Position numbers and translations under genes: made by a program
Part shown: positions 1 to 11,780 of the stretch, piece by piece
How the letters are laid out: the number at the start of each line of letters is the position of its first letter
Position numbering within the stretch: the first letter of the stretch is position 1
The notes under the pieces: generated by a model
Told to the model about the DNA's origin: nothing
Seen by the model: only the letters and a program-made list of their open reading frames with translations
Databases searched by the model: none
DNA from: Heterodera schachtii
Lineage: Eukaryota > Nematoda > Chromadorea > Rhabditida > Heteroderidae
Assembly (NCBI GenBank): GCA_023374025.1
Contig: SIJG01000005.1
Span: 1,348,782-1,412,781, forward strand
Reading direction: 5' to 3'
Length of the DNA: 64,000 nucleotides

Positions 1-1086
1 ACAAATTTGTTACCTAAGTTTTGAAAAGAAGCGGGATTTTGAAGGAAATTTTCATAAAATAAAAGCTAACAATGCTCGAAATTTAAAAAAAAATAAATTT
101 AAATCTCATTAAAGACATCCTCACCGATTTGGAGTGCAATTTTCCCCATTTTTCAACACTGAGTAAAAAATAAAAATGATTTTTTAATCTGTTTTTATTT
201 CAAATTTCTTTTTCCGCTTTTTTTGCTTTCATTTTGCATTTTTAATTTTTTTTTCTTCTTTCAAACGAATATTTTTTCAGTTAATTGTCGTATTTTAAAG
301 TGAAAAAATGTACATTTTGATGCAATTAATTTTTCCGTGGTGCCAACGACAGAATTTGAGTAAAGAAGAAAATTAGAATTAAAATAAATTAATTTTTGCT
401 GTTTCAAAAAAAAAATTATATTATCTATTATAAGAAAAAGTTTTAGTACGGTGTAAGATATTTCGGTATTTATAAGCAAATCAATTTAGAATTTATAAAA
501 TTTTACGCTTTTAATTTAATACTTAGTTTAATTGAAATCTTTTTATATTTCGGTTGCGGAACTTTTCCCTATTTTACAAATTTTCTTTTATATTTTTTAT
601 TGTGTCCAGACATTTGCGCCTATGTCCTAATTCGGGTTCAAACTTAAATTTTTTTCAATCCCGGATGGCTTAAACACCTTTAAAATTAAGAAAACAAGGT
701 CTGTTGATTATCAGAAACAAATTCTGTTATTTTTTTTTTCAAAAAAAAATTCTGGAGAGCTGATGTCCGAGGCGCAAATGTGGGGTAGCATTTTTATCTC
801 GTTTAGCTAATCTTTGCAGAAAATATTTCCTAATGTTTCACTGAGGAGTACTAATTTTCGCAATATTTAAATAAATATTTTTCATATCAAATGGCATTTC
901 TGAGAGGAAACAAACAAATTAATTGTTGAAAAAATGATTTTTCAATTAAAATAATTTATCTATTAACAACAATAACGCTATAACAACAATAATATGAAAT
1001 TAAAACACATTTCTTGATTATTATTATTTGTTTGCTAATTACAATGAAAAAACATATTACAAATGAAAATTATCCAATTATATCTG
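1..1086. other. AT-rich intergenic DNA, no gene seen
   Basis: No open frame with coding character on either strand. The DNA is A/T homopolymer-rich. It lies downstream (3') of the first pseudokinase copy. Confidence 0.5.
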
Positions 1087-2661
1087 TCAGTTTTTTGAAA
1101 GCTGTTTATGAACTTGTGCAAGAAAAATAAGCGCAATTCGATGCTCAGGAAATGTTTGAAGGCACAACTAAAACATTAATTAATTAAGAGATAATACGTT
1201 ATTAATTTTAAATTAATTATAATTAAATAAACTAATTGAATAATTAATTCTAATTACTTTGGTCAGATCAAACAATTTTTTCTGAGGCGCATTATTCTCT
1301 TCATCAGTAGCAAATCTTGAATAATTGAATTGCATTTTTTGATTATTCTGCACAAATTAACTGACAATGCTTCTCAGTTTGCCGATATAATCCTAAATAA
1401 TAATAATTAATTAAATATTACCCTGTTTGGCATTTTAATTGGCCACCTGTTCCATGCCAATCCGTTCCTCCACCAGTGCCATTTCTCCAGTTTCGTCTCG
1501 CCCACTCTCCGGCATCCAAATCCACCGACTTTTCGGCTTCAACGGAACGATGCCAAAGTCTCCCGTCACAAAATCGTCTGTTTTGTACATGACATTGAAC
1601 TGCTTCAACTTGGAGAAATCCATCTTGGCCATGAATTCCATGTCCAAACGGCGCTTTTGCTCCCAATTGTCCATGGGGTGTTTGTTGTTGAACAACATTC
1701 AGTAGAGCAGCAAACCGACGAACCACACCAAGTCTTTGCCCGTTGTTGTGCTTCTGTTATCCTGAATTTTATTTCATTTTAAATTTAAATAGTTTTATAA
1801 TTGGGTAATTAAATAATTAACGACAAACTTTGATTTGCTCAGGACTCATAAATAGCACATCTTTCAGCCAAATCATCTGCTTTTTCGATCTCTGTTCCGA
1901 TGGAAGTGTCCTTTCCCGTGGGTCTTGAATATTTTCCATCGTTTCGTTAAATTCAATTTTCAAATTTCCCGCCAATTCTTCGGCGCCAAATTCAAATTCA
2001 TTTTGACGAATCACCAAAAAATGTTCAAATGTTAAAATGCCATCAAAAATTGGCTGGTCAAAGTTTTGCTGATGTTTTATTGACCATTTTTGTGAGGACA
2101 AAACGGCAAAAATCAAATTCAGTGCAATTTTTGCGATTGTTTTCGCGGGCACTTTGTGGTAAAAGCCGTGATAAGCCAAAACAGCGGACAAATATTCGTT
2201 GAGAGGGCATTTGAAATTTGGCGAAATGTTTGCATTTGTGGCGTTTTGTCCATCCATTTCATTTTCCAAATTTATTTCAGTTTTTGGTCTAATAATATTC
2301 TTTTCAATTGCTTCTACCGATTTTTTAGGCGCTGATTTTAAGAAAATAATTTATTTTTATTTTTTTTAATTTAAATTTTACCTATTTCTATTGAAGAATG
2401 GGCTGGTGCAATTCGTGAAATTGACATCACTTTTGAATGGCTTTTTTGTTCCTCCGATTTTAATTGAAAGTGAAATTTTGGCGATTGGCCAAAAAATGGT
2501 GAGCCTTTAAATTGTAAATTTAATTTATAAAAAATCACATTTTCATAACCTTTATTAATTGCAAAATTGTTCATTGGATTTGGTGCCGAACAAAGCAAAA
2601 TATTGGCAAAATGCCAAATAAATCCGTAAAGGAGAATTGAAGGAATGTAAAATGATGACAT
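1087..2661 (-). pseudogene. secreted pseudokinase-like gene, copy 1 (two nonsense codons)
   Basis: Same five-exon structure as the intact copy at 15053-16587. Exons on the minus strand: 2661-2382 (280 nt), 2331-1829 (503), 1761-1447 (315), 1392-1258 (135) and 1167-1087 (81). Every splice site and exon length agrees with the paralogues. Exon 1 codes for the hydrophobic N-terminus and exon 2 carries the MSPEQ motif of kinase subdomain VIII. The gene is broken in exon 3, where a CGA arginine codon of the other copies is TGA (1699-1701), and again in exon 4, where a GAA codon is TAA (about 1357-1359). With the first stop the product would lose the alpha-F to alpha-I part of the kinase C-lobe. Intact frames outside these points suggest recent inactivation. 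I cannot exclude a sequencing error at one site, but two independent stops make that unlikely. Confidence 0.8.
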
Positions 2662-2689
2662 TTAAGATGAACAATTAAATTATTAATTG

Positions 2690-3325
2690 AATTATTTATT
2701 ATTTTAAAGTTGATTTTGCTAAACAGTGTTTATTTATGTTTATGGAAATAAATATTGTCAAAATCATAAAATCTTTTGCTGTTAATATTTTATTATAATT
2801 AAATGAATGGTCCGAATTTTTGTAAAATATTTTTTATTTATATAAATTTTTAATTAAAATACAGAAAAATAATTTATTAGTTTTTTTGAATTTCATTAAG
2901 TAAAATTATTACAAAATTCTCAGCTTAAATATTCCATTTTATTTGTTTGCCCTTACTAATCTCGTCATGGATTAAGTGTGGATGATGCAAATTTTAACAA
3001 ATAATTTTGCAATTTCAAAAAATTTCCGGCCCATTTAATATTTTTAATCATTAATTAAAATAAAAAATGCAAAAAATCACAAGATTATTTTCCGTAAGGA
3101 AGATTTACAAGAGAATGATGATGAAATTCATAAAACAGCAATTAAATTCAATAAATTACGAATTAATTACTGTTTGGGCACTATCATATGATTATTTTCC
3201 ATTATTGGCTTATTCTGCACAAATCATGATGATGGAATATTTTTATGTTTAATTTTTTTTTTTGATCCATTTTTCCAAAGAAAAAAAACACTAAAATAAA
3301 TTAATAAACATAAATAAAATAAGAA
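2690..3325 (-). repeat. conserved 5' flank of the pseudokinase genes, copy at gene 1
   Basis: This stretch upstream of copy 1 recurs in the same orientation relative to the gene at 14420-15052 and about 18800-19365, and without a gene at 5740-6320. Shared landmarks include TGTGCAGAATGATCCACAT-like and TTTTGCTAAA segments, and the ATGATGATG / CATCATCAT stretch. It probably holds the promoter. No TATA box can be assigned with confidence in such AT-rich DNA. Confidence 0.65.
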
Positions 3326-3486
3326 ATAATTTATAAATTCTGGAAGGAAATTCCCCGACAAATTTTGTCGGGGATGGCTGGAGAAATTTAAAAATTTCGG
3401 TGAAGAAATCTTGATGAAAGCTCAAGAAAAAGTTAACAGAAATTTTTAAATATAAAAATTACAGAAACTCATTTAATGGGCGCTAT

Positions 3487-5636
3487 GTAATTTCGACACT
3501 TAGTAATTCGAAATTAAGTAATTTCGACATTTAGTAATTCGATATTAAGTAATTTCGACACTTAGTAATTCGACATTAAGTAATTTCGACACTTAGTAAT
3601 TCGACATTAAGTAATTTCGACGCTTAGTAATTCGACATTAAGTAATTTCGACACTTAGTAATTCGACATTAAGTAATTTCGACACTTAGTAATTCGACAT
3701 TAAGTAATTTCGACACTTAGTAATTCGACATTAAGTAATTTCGACACTTAGTAATTCGACATTAAGTAATTTCGACACTTAGTAATTCGACATTAAGTAA
3801 TTTCGACACTTAGTAATTCGACATTAAGTAATTTCGACACTTAGTAATTCGACATTAAGTAATTTCGACATTTAGTAATTCGATATTAAGTAATTTCGAC
3901 ACTTAGTAATTCGACCTTAAGTAATTTCGACACTTAGTAATTCGACATTAAGTAATTTCGACACTTAGTAATTCGACATTAAGTAATTTCGACATTTAGT
4001 AATTCGATATTAAGTAATTTCGACACTTAGTAATTCGACATTAAGTAATTTCGACACTTAGTAATTCGACATTAAGTAATTTCGACACTTAGTAATTCGA
4101 AATTAAGTAATTTCGACATTTAGTAATTCGATATTAAGTAATTTCGACACTTAGTAATTCGACATTAAGTAATTTCGACACTTAGTAATTCGACATTAAG
4201 TAATTTCGACACTTATTGTTAGTAATTCGACACTGAGTATTTTCGACACTTAGTAATTCGACATTAAGTAATTTCGACACTTAGTAATTCGACATTAAGT
4301 AATTTCGACATTTAGTAATTCGACATTAAGTAATTTCGGCACTTAGTAATTCGACATTAAGTAATTTCGACACTTAGTAATTCGACATTAAGTAATTTCG
4401 GCACTTAGTAATTCGACATTAAGTAATTTCGACACTTAGTAATTCGACATTAAGTAATTTCGACACTTAGTAATTCGACATTAAGTAATTTCGGCACTTA
4501 GTAATTCGACATTAAGTAATTTCGACATTTAGTAATTCGAAAATTAAGTAATTTCGGCACTTAGTAATTCGACATTAAGTAATTTCGACACTTAGTAATT
4601 CGACATTAAGTAATTTCGACATTTAGTAATTCGATATTAAGTAATTTCGACATTTAGTAATTCGATATTAAGTAATTTCGACACTTAGTAATTCGACATT
4701 AAGTAATTTCGACATTTAGTAATTCGAAAATTAAGTAATTTCGGCACTTAGTAATTCGACATTAAGTAATTTCGACATTTAGTAATTCGAAAATTAAGTA
4801 ATTTCGGCACTTAGTAATTCGACATTAAGTAATTTCGACACTTAGTAATTCGACATTAAGTAATTTCGACACTTAGTAATTCGACATTAAGTAATTTCGA
4901 CATTTAGTAATTCGATATTAAGTAATTTCGACACTTAGTAATTCGACATTAAGTAATTTCGACACTTAGTAATTCGACATTAAGTAATTTCGACATTTAG
5001 TAATTCGATATTAAGTAATTTCGACACTTAGTAATTCGACATTAAGTAATTTCGACACTTAGTAATTCGACATTAAGTAATTTCGACACTTAGTAATTCG
5101 AAATTAAGTAATTTCGACATTTAGTAATTCGATATTAAGTAATTTCGACACTTAGTAATTCGACATTAAGTAATTTCGACACTTAGTAATTCGACATTAA
5201 GTAATTTCGACACTTATTGTTAGTAATTCGACACTGAGTATTTTCGACACTTAGTAATTCGACATTAAGTAATTTCGACACTTAGTAATTCGACATTAAG
5301 TAATTTCGACATTTAGTAATTCGACATTAAGTAATTTCGGCACTTAGTAATTCGACATTAAGTAATTTCGACACTTAGTAATTCGACATTAAGTAATTTC
5401 GACACTTAGTAATTCGACATTAAGTAATTTCGACACTTATTGTTAGTAATTCGACACTGAGTATTTTCGACACTTAGTAATTCGACATTAAGTAATTTCG
5501 ACACTTAGTAATTCGACATTAAGTAACTTCGACATTTAGTAATTCGACATTAAGTAATTTCGGCACTTAGTAATTCGACATTAAGTAATTTCGACACTTA
5601 TTGTTAGTAATTCGACACTGAGTATTTTCGACATTG
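3487..5636. repeat. 31-bp satellite array (about 69 copies)
   Basis: The unit is two related half-repeats, AGTAATTTCGACACTT (16 bp) and AGTAATTCGACATTA (15 bp), giving a 31-bp period. Variants recur in blocks (ACATTT for ACACTT, GATATT for GACATT, TTCGGCAC for TTCGACAC). A longer junction motif, ACTTATTGTTAGTAATTCG, appears at about 4211, 5212, 5435 and 5596, so blocks of roughly 1001, 223 and 161 bp were copied as higher-order units. The right edge decays through degenerate TTCGACA motifs to about 5710. The array separates two copies of the pseudokinase 5' flank. Confidence 0.95.
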
Positions 5637-5739
5637 AACTATTTAAAAACTTTCACCGTTTTACTGCTTTTCGACAATGGACCATTTCGACATTGTGTAA
5701 ATTCGACACTATTGAGAATTTTTTGAAAGTAATATGAAT

Positions 5740-6320
5740 ATTTTGAAAAAGGCTATTTATTTAATTTTTATTAAAGTGGATTTTGCTAAAGTATGATTAT
5801 TTAGTTTATTTGAAATAATTGTAAAAAATAATATGTTTTGCTGTTAATATTGATTATAATCAAATGGATGGACTGATTTTTTTTGAAATATTTATTATTT
5901 ATTTTATTTTCAAAATAAAATATTTTTATTACTTTTTTTAATTGAATTTAAATTAATATAAATTCTCAGCTTAAATATTCCATTTTATTTTCCAAACAAT
6001 TTCCTGCCAATATAATTATGTTTAATCATTAAAAATCAAAAAAAAATGCAAAAAAATCACAAGATCATTTTCTGTAATAATGATTTTCACGATTAACTAC
6101 AATCATAATGATGATGAAATTCATAAACATCATTTAAATTCAAAAAATTATTAATTAATTATTATTTGTGCGCATCACAAGATTATTTTCCAAATGTGGT
6201 TCATTCTGCACAAATCATGATGATGATGATAATGTTTTGTTATGTTTTATTTTTTATTGGTCCATTTCCCAAAGAAAAAAACACTAAAATAAATTAATAA
6301 ACATTAAAAAATAAAATAAG
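5740..6320 (-). repeat. second copy of the pseudokinase 5' flank, without gene
   Basis: Closely similar to 2690-3325 over its whole length, including the terminal stretch ending in AACACTAAAATAAATTAATA. No coding exon follows it; the 31-bp satellite takes that place. This reads as a duplicated promoter region separated from its copy by satellite expansion. Confidence 0.7.
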
Positions 6321-6700
6321 AAAGATTTTTATAAATTTAAGTAAAAATATAATTTCGAAATTTCTACATAAATTCACATTATCTGCAATAAAAAAAAAAT
6401 TTTATACTTAAGTTTAAATTGGTAGAAAAATTAGCTTCAAAAATCATATAGAAAAATTTTTTCATTTGGCAGAACTAATTTAAAAAATATTTATATTTTT
6501 TAAAAATTTAAACAATTCAATATTTAATAATTAAAATAATTTTTTTTTGACCCGAATTTTATTTTTAAACCAAATTTTCCATCAAAAAGTGCGTTCATTT
6601 TTTTCACATTTAAATGTCACAGCGGCGCTTTGTCCTTCAATTAATAGTGCACAACAAACTGATGAAATCAATTAAAGGAAGAGAAAAAATGAAAATGATT
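6321..6700 (-). repeat. distal arm of inverted duplication
   Basis: The reverse complement matches 13180-13370 and 14240-14420 on the other arm, for example the segment around GACAAAGCGCCGCTGTGAC (about 6618-6640, inverted at about 13260-13280). On the other arm the match is split by the transposon at 13454-14229. No coding potential. Confidence 0.7.
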
Positions 6701-7124
6701 TACTCATAGGAAAAAACTTTTTATTTATTTTTGAAATTAAGGCCAAAATAAATTGAAATTCGATTTGGTCCCCGCCCATGGGAAAACTGAAAATTATTGC
6801 AATAAAATGGGCCAAAAAAAACAAAATGACATAAAATAGCAACAAAAAATGGACATTTTTTTCGAAATTGTGGGCAGAGCATTAATAAAAAATAAATGGC
6901 TAATTCGGTGGTAAAAATATTTTTAGAAAGAAAAAATAAAATATTTATAATTCGCAAGGCCGAATATTTTGACAAATTGGCCAACGAGAAAGACACCAAA
7001 AATACGGCATTTCTCGATTAAATTTATCACTAAAAAGCACTATTTTATGATCAAAATCCTTTAAAATCAAAATAATTTTGTGCAAATCGACAGAAATGAA
7101 CAAAAAATTATATATATTCTATAT
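6701..7124. other. intergenic, no gene seen
   Basis: AT-rich. The 92-codon minus-strand frame at 6721-6999 has no recognisable domain and looks like chance. Confidence 0.4.
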
Positions 7125-7769
7125 GGGGGGGGGGGGCGGAAGTTTGGGCACCAGAAATTTGGGCACCGGGAAGTTTGGGCAGCAAATTAAGGATTTAAAA
7201 AATAAAAATATATTTATTTGTCTATAAATTGCAACCATTTAATTTAAAAGCATTGTAAATTTTAATCAAGTTAAAAACCGAAAGTTTTGAACGAATATCC
7301 GCTCAATTTACCATGCTTAATTTGCTAGACTCATTACCATTCATTCTATATCAATGCCATCATATATATGTATTATTTATAATTTATGACATTACAAGGC
7401 TCGGTCTGTTCAAGACTTAAAATTTTATGAGTTTAAATTTAAATAGAATTAGACGGGTCTCTTGTTATTTCGGGCCCAACTAAGCCGGTATCCAGGTCTA
7501 AGTCTAAACAGAAACTAGTACACATTTAACTCTACATTTAAACAACCGTAAGAATTGACTAAATAATAAGATTGCCAGGTTTCACTACATAAATTTTTAA
7601 TTTTCAAGTACATAGAAATTTTTGAGCACAAGGGTTGTTAAAATTTACTAAATTTTAATGATTTATATAACCTTTTATATATTTATTTTGTTTTATTTTT
7701 TGAAATCCCTCCCTCTGGTGCCCAAACTTCTCGGTGCCCAAATTTCTGGTGCCCAAACTTCATGTCGCC
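7125..7769. mobile_element. MITE, hAT-like (8-bp target-site duplication)
   Basis: A 645-bp element flanked by the direct repeat TTCTATAT (7117-7124 and 7770-7777). Terminal inverted repeats of about 40 bp share GAAGTTTGGGCACCAGAAAT followed by TTGGGCACCG and a second AAGTTTGGGCA; the right end is the inverse of the left. The left end begins with a run of 12 G. There is no transposase frame inside. The 8-bp duplication and short inverted termini fit a non-autonomous hAT-superfamily element, but that assignment is inferred from duplication length only. Confidence 0.85.
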
Positions 7770-7777
7770 TTCTATAT

Positions 7778-8466
7778 TGTAATTGTAATATTTTTTCATA
7801 TTTCTTGTAAAAAAACTCGTGAATGTGTAAAGATTGAAAATTTTTATAATTTTCTCAAGGGAAGACCAAAATTCCATGAAATTCAAACACAAAAAATTCT
7901 TTATTTATGAAAAATATTTTCTCTCATCAGTACAAGTGCCGTTAATGACCGAGAACTTACTGAGACTTGACCCCAAGAATCAAAACCGAAAGAGAGACCC
8001 AATAAAGCCGAGATTGAGGATTTCCCGAACACAAAAATTAACCTTTTTTTTTAGCTATTTTTACAAAAAGTTGAAGAAGGCGGCTTCGGCTCAAGAAATA
8101 GTGGAGGGGAGGGGGGGTGGGGGGGGGGTGAGAGAGGTTGGGTATCCAATCCAAAAAACAAAAAATCGTATATTGAATTTTTCACTGCAAAATATTTTTG
8201 TAAAGAATAAAATGGATAAGAAAGAAAGGCGGCGCCGTCAGGTAAAAACTTGAAATTTTTGCCAGTTTTGTTAGCATATCTTGTCCAATGATAGCATTAG
8301 TTAGCACAATTAGAGCAAAAGCATTAATTAATTTCAATTTTGGCATGTTTATAAACACAAAGAAAAAATAATGATTTTAATTTATTATTAAATATGGAAA
8401 CGCGGATATATGAATAGAAACAAAAAAATTCTCATAATTTGAATGAGAATGGTGGCTAATTATCAA
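7778..8466. other. intergenic with G-rich tract
   Basis: Contains a purine tract with long G runs at about 8101-8132. The 139-codon plus-strand frame over 7834-8253 is low-complexity and I do not support it as a gene. This is the 3' flank of the lysine-rich repeat gene. Confidence 0.4.
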
Positions 8467-10851
8467 TTAGTTCTTTGTTTCTTTCACTGGCTTTGTTTTC
8501 TCTGCTTCTTTGTTTTCCGACTTCTTTTCCTCTTTCTCTGCGGCGCGCTTCTCCTTCTTACCAGCAGGCTTTTGCTCCTCATTCTCCTTTTTCTCTGCTT
8601 CCTTGCTTTCCGTCTTCTTTTCCTCTTTCTCTGCGGCGCGCTTCTCCTTCTTGCCAGCAGGCTTTTGCTCCTCATTCTCCTTTTTCTCTGCTTCCTTGCT
8701 TTCCGACTTCTTTTCCTCTTTCTCTGCGGCGCGCTTCTCCTTTTTGCCAGCAGGCTTTTGCTCCTCATTCTCCTTTTTCTCTGCTTCCTTGCTTTCCGTC
8801 TTCTTTTCCTCTTTCTCTGCGGCGCGCTTCTCCTTCTTACCAGCAGGCTTTTGCACGTCATTCTCCTTTTTCTCTGCTTCCTTGCTTTCCGTCTTCTTTT
8901 CCTCTTTCTCTGCGGCGCGCTTCTCCTTCTTGCCAGCAGGCTTTTGCTCCTCATTCTCCTTTTTCTCTGCTTCCTTGTTTTCTGACTTCTTTTCCTCTTT
9001 CTCTGCGGCGCGCTTCTCCTTCTTGCCAGCAGGCTTTTGCTCCTCATTCTCCTTTTTCTCTGCTTCCTTGTTTTCTGACTTCTTTTCCTCTTTCTCTGCG
9101 GCGCGCTTCTCCTTCTTACCAGCAGGCTTTTGCACGTCATTCTCCTTTTTCTCTGCTTCCTTGCTTTCCGTCTTCTTTTCCTCTTTCTCTGCGGCGCGCT
9201 TCTCCTTCTTGCCAGCAGGCTTTTGCTCCTCATTCTCCTTTTTCTCTGCTTCCTTGTTTTCTGACTTCTTTTCCTCTTTCTCTGCGGCGCGCTTCTCCTT
9301 CTTGCCAGCAGGCTTTTGCTCCTCATTCTCCTTTTTCTCTGCTTCCTTGCTTTCCGTCTTCTTTTCCTCTTTCTCTGCGGCGCGCTTCTCCTTCTTACCA
9401 GCAGGCTTTTGCTCCTCATTCTCCTTTTTCTCTGCTTCCTTGCTTTCCGTCTTCTTTTCCTCTTTCTCTGCGGCGCGCTTCTCCTTCTTGCCAGCAGGCT
9501 TTTGCTCCTCATTCTCCTTTTTCTCTGCTTCCTTGCTTTCCGTCTTCTTTTCCTCTTTCTCTGCGGCGCGCTTCTCCTTCTTGCCAGCAGGCTTTTGCTC
9601 CTCATTCTCCTTTTTCTCTGCTTCCTTGCTTTCCGTCTTCTTTTCCTCTTTCTCTGCGGCGCGCTTCTCCTTCTTGCCAGCAGGCTTTTGCTCCTCATTC
9701 TCCTTTTTCTCTGCTTCCTTGCTTTCCGTCTTCTTTTCCTCTTTCTCTGCGGCGCGCTTCTCCTTCTTACCAGCAGGCTTTTGCTCCTCATTTTCCTTTT
9801 TCTCTGCTTCCTTGCTTTCCGTCTTTTTTTCTTCTTTCTCTGCGGCGCGCTTCTCCTTCTTGCCAGCAGGATTTTGCTCCTCATTCTCCTTTTTCTCTGC
9901 TTCCTTGCTTTCCGTCTTCTTTTCCTCTTTCTCTGCGGCGCGCTTCTCCTTCTACCCGCAGGCTTTTGCTCGTCATTCTCCTTTTTCTCTGCTTCCTTGC
10001 TTTCCGTCTTCTTTTCCTCTTTCTCTGCGGCGCGCTTTCTCCTTCTTACCAGCAGGCTTTTGCTCCTCATTTTCCTTTTTCTCTGCTTCCTTGCTTTCCG
10101 TCTTCTTTTCCTCTTTCTCTGCGGCGCGCTTCTCCTTCTTGCCAGCAGGCTTTTGCTCCTCATTCTCCTTTTTCTCTGCTTCCTTGCTTTCCGTCTTCTT
10201 TTCCTCTTTCTCTGCGGCGCGCTTCTCCTTCTTACCAGCAGGCTTTTGCTCCTCATTCTCCTTTTTCTCTGCTTCCTTGCTTTCCGTCTTCTTTTCCTCT
10301 TTCTCTGCGGCGCGCTTCTCCTTCTTGCCAGCAGGATTTTGCTCCTCATTCTCCTTTTTCTCTACTTCCTTGCTTTCCGTCTTTTTTTCTTCTTTCTCTG
10401 CGGCGCGCTTCTCCTTCTTGCCAGCAGGCTTTTGCTCCTCATTCTCCTTTTTCTCTACTTCCTTGCTTTCCGACTTGTTTACCTCTTTCTCTGCGGCGCG
10501 CTTCTCCTTCTTGCCAGCAGGCTTTTGCTCCTCATTTTCCTTTTTCTCTGCTTCCTTGCTTTCCGTCTTCTTTTCCTCTTTCTCTGCGGCGCGCTTCTCC
10601 TTCTTGCCATGCAGGCTTTTGCTTCCTCTTTCTCCTCCGCTTTCACCGCTTGCTTCTCCTCTTTGCCGGGTTGCGCTTTTGCCGCCTTTTCATTGTCTGC
10701 CTCTCGGCGCACAATTGGCCTATCATTTTTCGGGTCTAAATAAATTCAATATCAAAATTTAATTTAAAAAGCTTTAATTCTTCCACTTACATGCTTCGAT
10801 GATCAGCGCACAGAACGCCAACGAGAGCAGCAAAATTAGTGGGAAATTCAT
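8467..10851 (-). CDS. secreted lysine/glutamate-rich repeat protein, reading frame uncertain
   Basis: Exon 1 (10851-10791) codes for a clean signal peptide beginning MNFPLILLLSLAFCALIIEA. The donor GTAAGT and an acceptor in TTTATTTAG join it in frame to exon 2 at 10735, which continues PKNDRPIVRREADNEKAAK and a Lys/Glu-rich stretch. From about 10610 exon 2 is a 90-bp tandem array (23-24 units). In one minus frame each unit reads KPAGKKEKRAAEKEEKK and so on, which matches the composition of the unique N-terminal part and ends naturally at 8467 with ...KPVKETKN. The frame that actually follows the splice enters the array in a different, arginine-rich frame and stops at about 10479. Compensating indels also occur near 10035 and 9955. 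The gene is therefore frameshifted, collapsed in assembly, or uses an exon I do not see. No function is assigned; a secreted, disordered, highly charged protein is likely. Confidence 0.55.
8515..10615. repeat. 90-bp minisatellite inside the lysine-rich gene
   Basis: About 23 units, each containing CTCTGCGGCGCGCTTCTCCT on the plus strand. Unit variants (TTGCTCCTCA or TTGCACGTCA; TTCCGTC, TTCCGAC or TTCTGAC; TTGCCAGC or TTACCAGC) are shuffled rather than clustered, consistent with unequal exchange. Because the period is a multiple of three and the unit lacks stops in several frames, very long frames appear on both strands. The plus-strand frames of about 750 codons are treated as artefacts. Confidence 0.95.
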
Positions 10852-10859
10852 ATTTCAAA

Positions 10860-11030
10860 TTAAAATATTTATTTTCTGCTTTTGGAAAGGACGGGGGGAT
10901 GGATTTTTAAAAAATAAAGTGGACGACGAGACAATTAAATGGTTGCTTTTCGCTCCGCACTTTTGCGCTTAAATAGCCCGGTCTGTGCGTTGTTTTTGTC
11001 GCGCGTCGGTCGGTCCGGTGCTTGATCAAA
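10860..11030 (-). promoter_or_regulatory. 5' flank of the lysine-rich gene
   Basis: Upstream of the signal-peptide exon. A TTAAATAGC-like segment near 10970 could serve as a core promoter element. This is position-based inference only. Confidence 0.2.
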
Positions 11031-11780
11031 AAATGACCTTTTCCGTCACCAACACCACCAATTTAGTCGCGCCGTCGTGCAGGCGCTGGCTGCAATTGGT
11101 TGGGTTGCTTGGTTATAGTAATGGTTGTGATCGGTTGCATCAGTCTTACGCTCCGCTGCCCCCCCCCCCTCTCCCCGAATTCCCCCCCCCCCCATTTCCC
11201 TATAACCCACCACCACCACCACCTCCGCCACCATCATGATCAGAGTGTGTTGTTGACGCTGGTGGTGGTGGTGGTGGTTTTTGTGGGTATCGTTCCGTTG
11301 CTTAGCGCCAGTCGCCACTGATCGCCCGTCCGTCTGTCACCACACAACAGCGGGGCTGGCGGCGCCGCGCCACCAACAAAATTTTGATCGCCCTCCACCA
11401 AACAACCGATCCCCCCCCCCGACGCAAAATACCAGCATTAAAAACTCTACAACCAGCCATTGACTGCTTGCTATCGCTGTCCGATCACTCTCGATCATAT
11501 CGGAGTTCCCCCGACCTTCCCCCCCCCCCCCGGAGGGCCTCCAGCGCTCCGCGTCCGCAATGCCACGCCGATCAGTCAGTCGGTCACAATCAAACCCAAC
11601 CCCCCCCCCCCCGCTCCCCTCTCCCAAAGTAAGGGGCTCCCGCTGCCACGCTTTCTCGCCCGATCAGTTTCGCCCACCGAGACATTCGCTGACCAGCACC
11701 AACCAAATTATTCACCTCCGCGCGATCAATCGCACTCGCACCAAAAATGGAGCCGAAGCAGCAACATAAAGAACATTGCC
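11031..11780. other. GC-rich region with poly-C and CCA/TGG triplet tracts
   Basis: Markedly richer in G+C than its surroundings. It holds C runs near 11161, 11187, 11411, 11520 and 11602. A CCA-triplet block (about 11208-11232) and a TGG-triplet block (about 11260-11277) are inverted relative to each other and could pair. The short frames of proline or arginine low complexity here are not convincing genes. Confidence 0.6.

Noticed and set aside
1439..1705. Plus-strand frame opposite pseudokinase exon 3 (and equivalents at 16010-16276 and 20322-20588)
   Set aside because: The shadow appears in all copies because the coding strand is conserved; splice sites support the opposite strand.
3487..5636. 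CRISPR array
   Set aside because: The repeats are contiguous without unique spacers, in a eukaryotic setting and without cas genes.
8475..10762. Plus-strand frames of about 750 codons over the 90-bp array
   Set aside because: They are a by-product of a stop-free repeat whose period is a multiple of three. The signal-peptide exon, splice sites and natural end lie on the minus strand.
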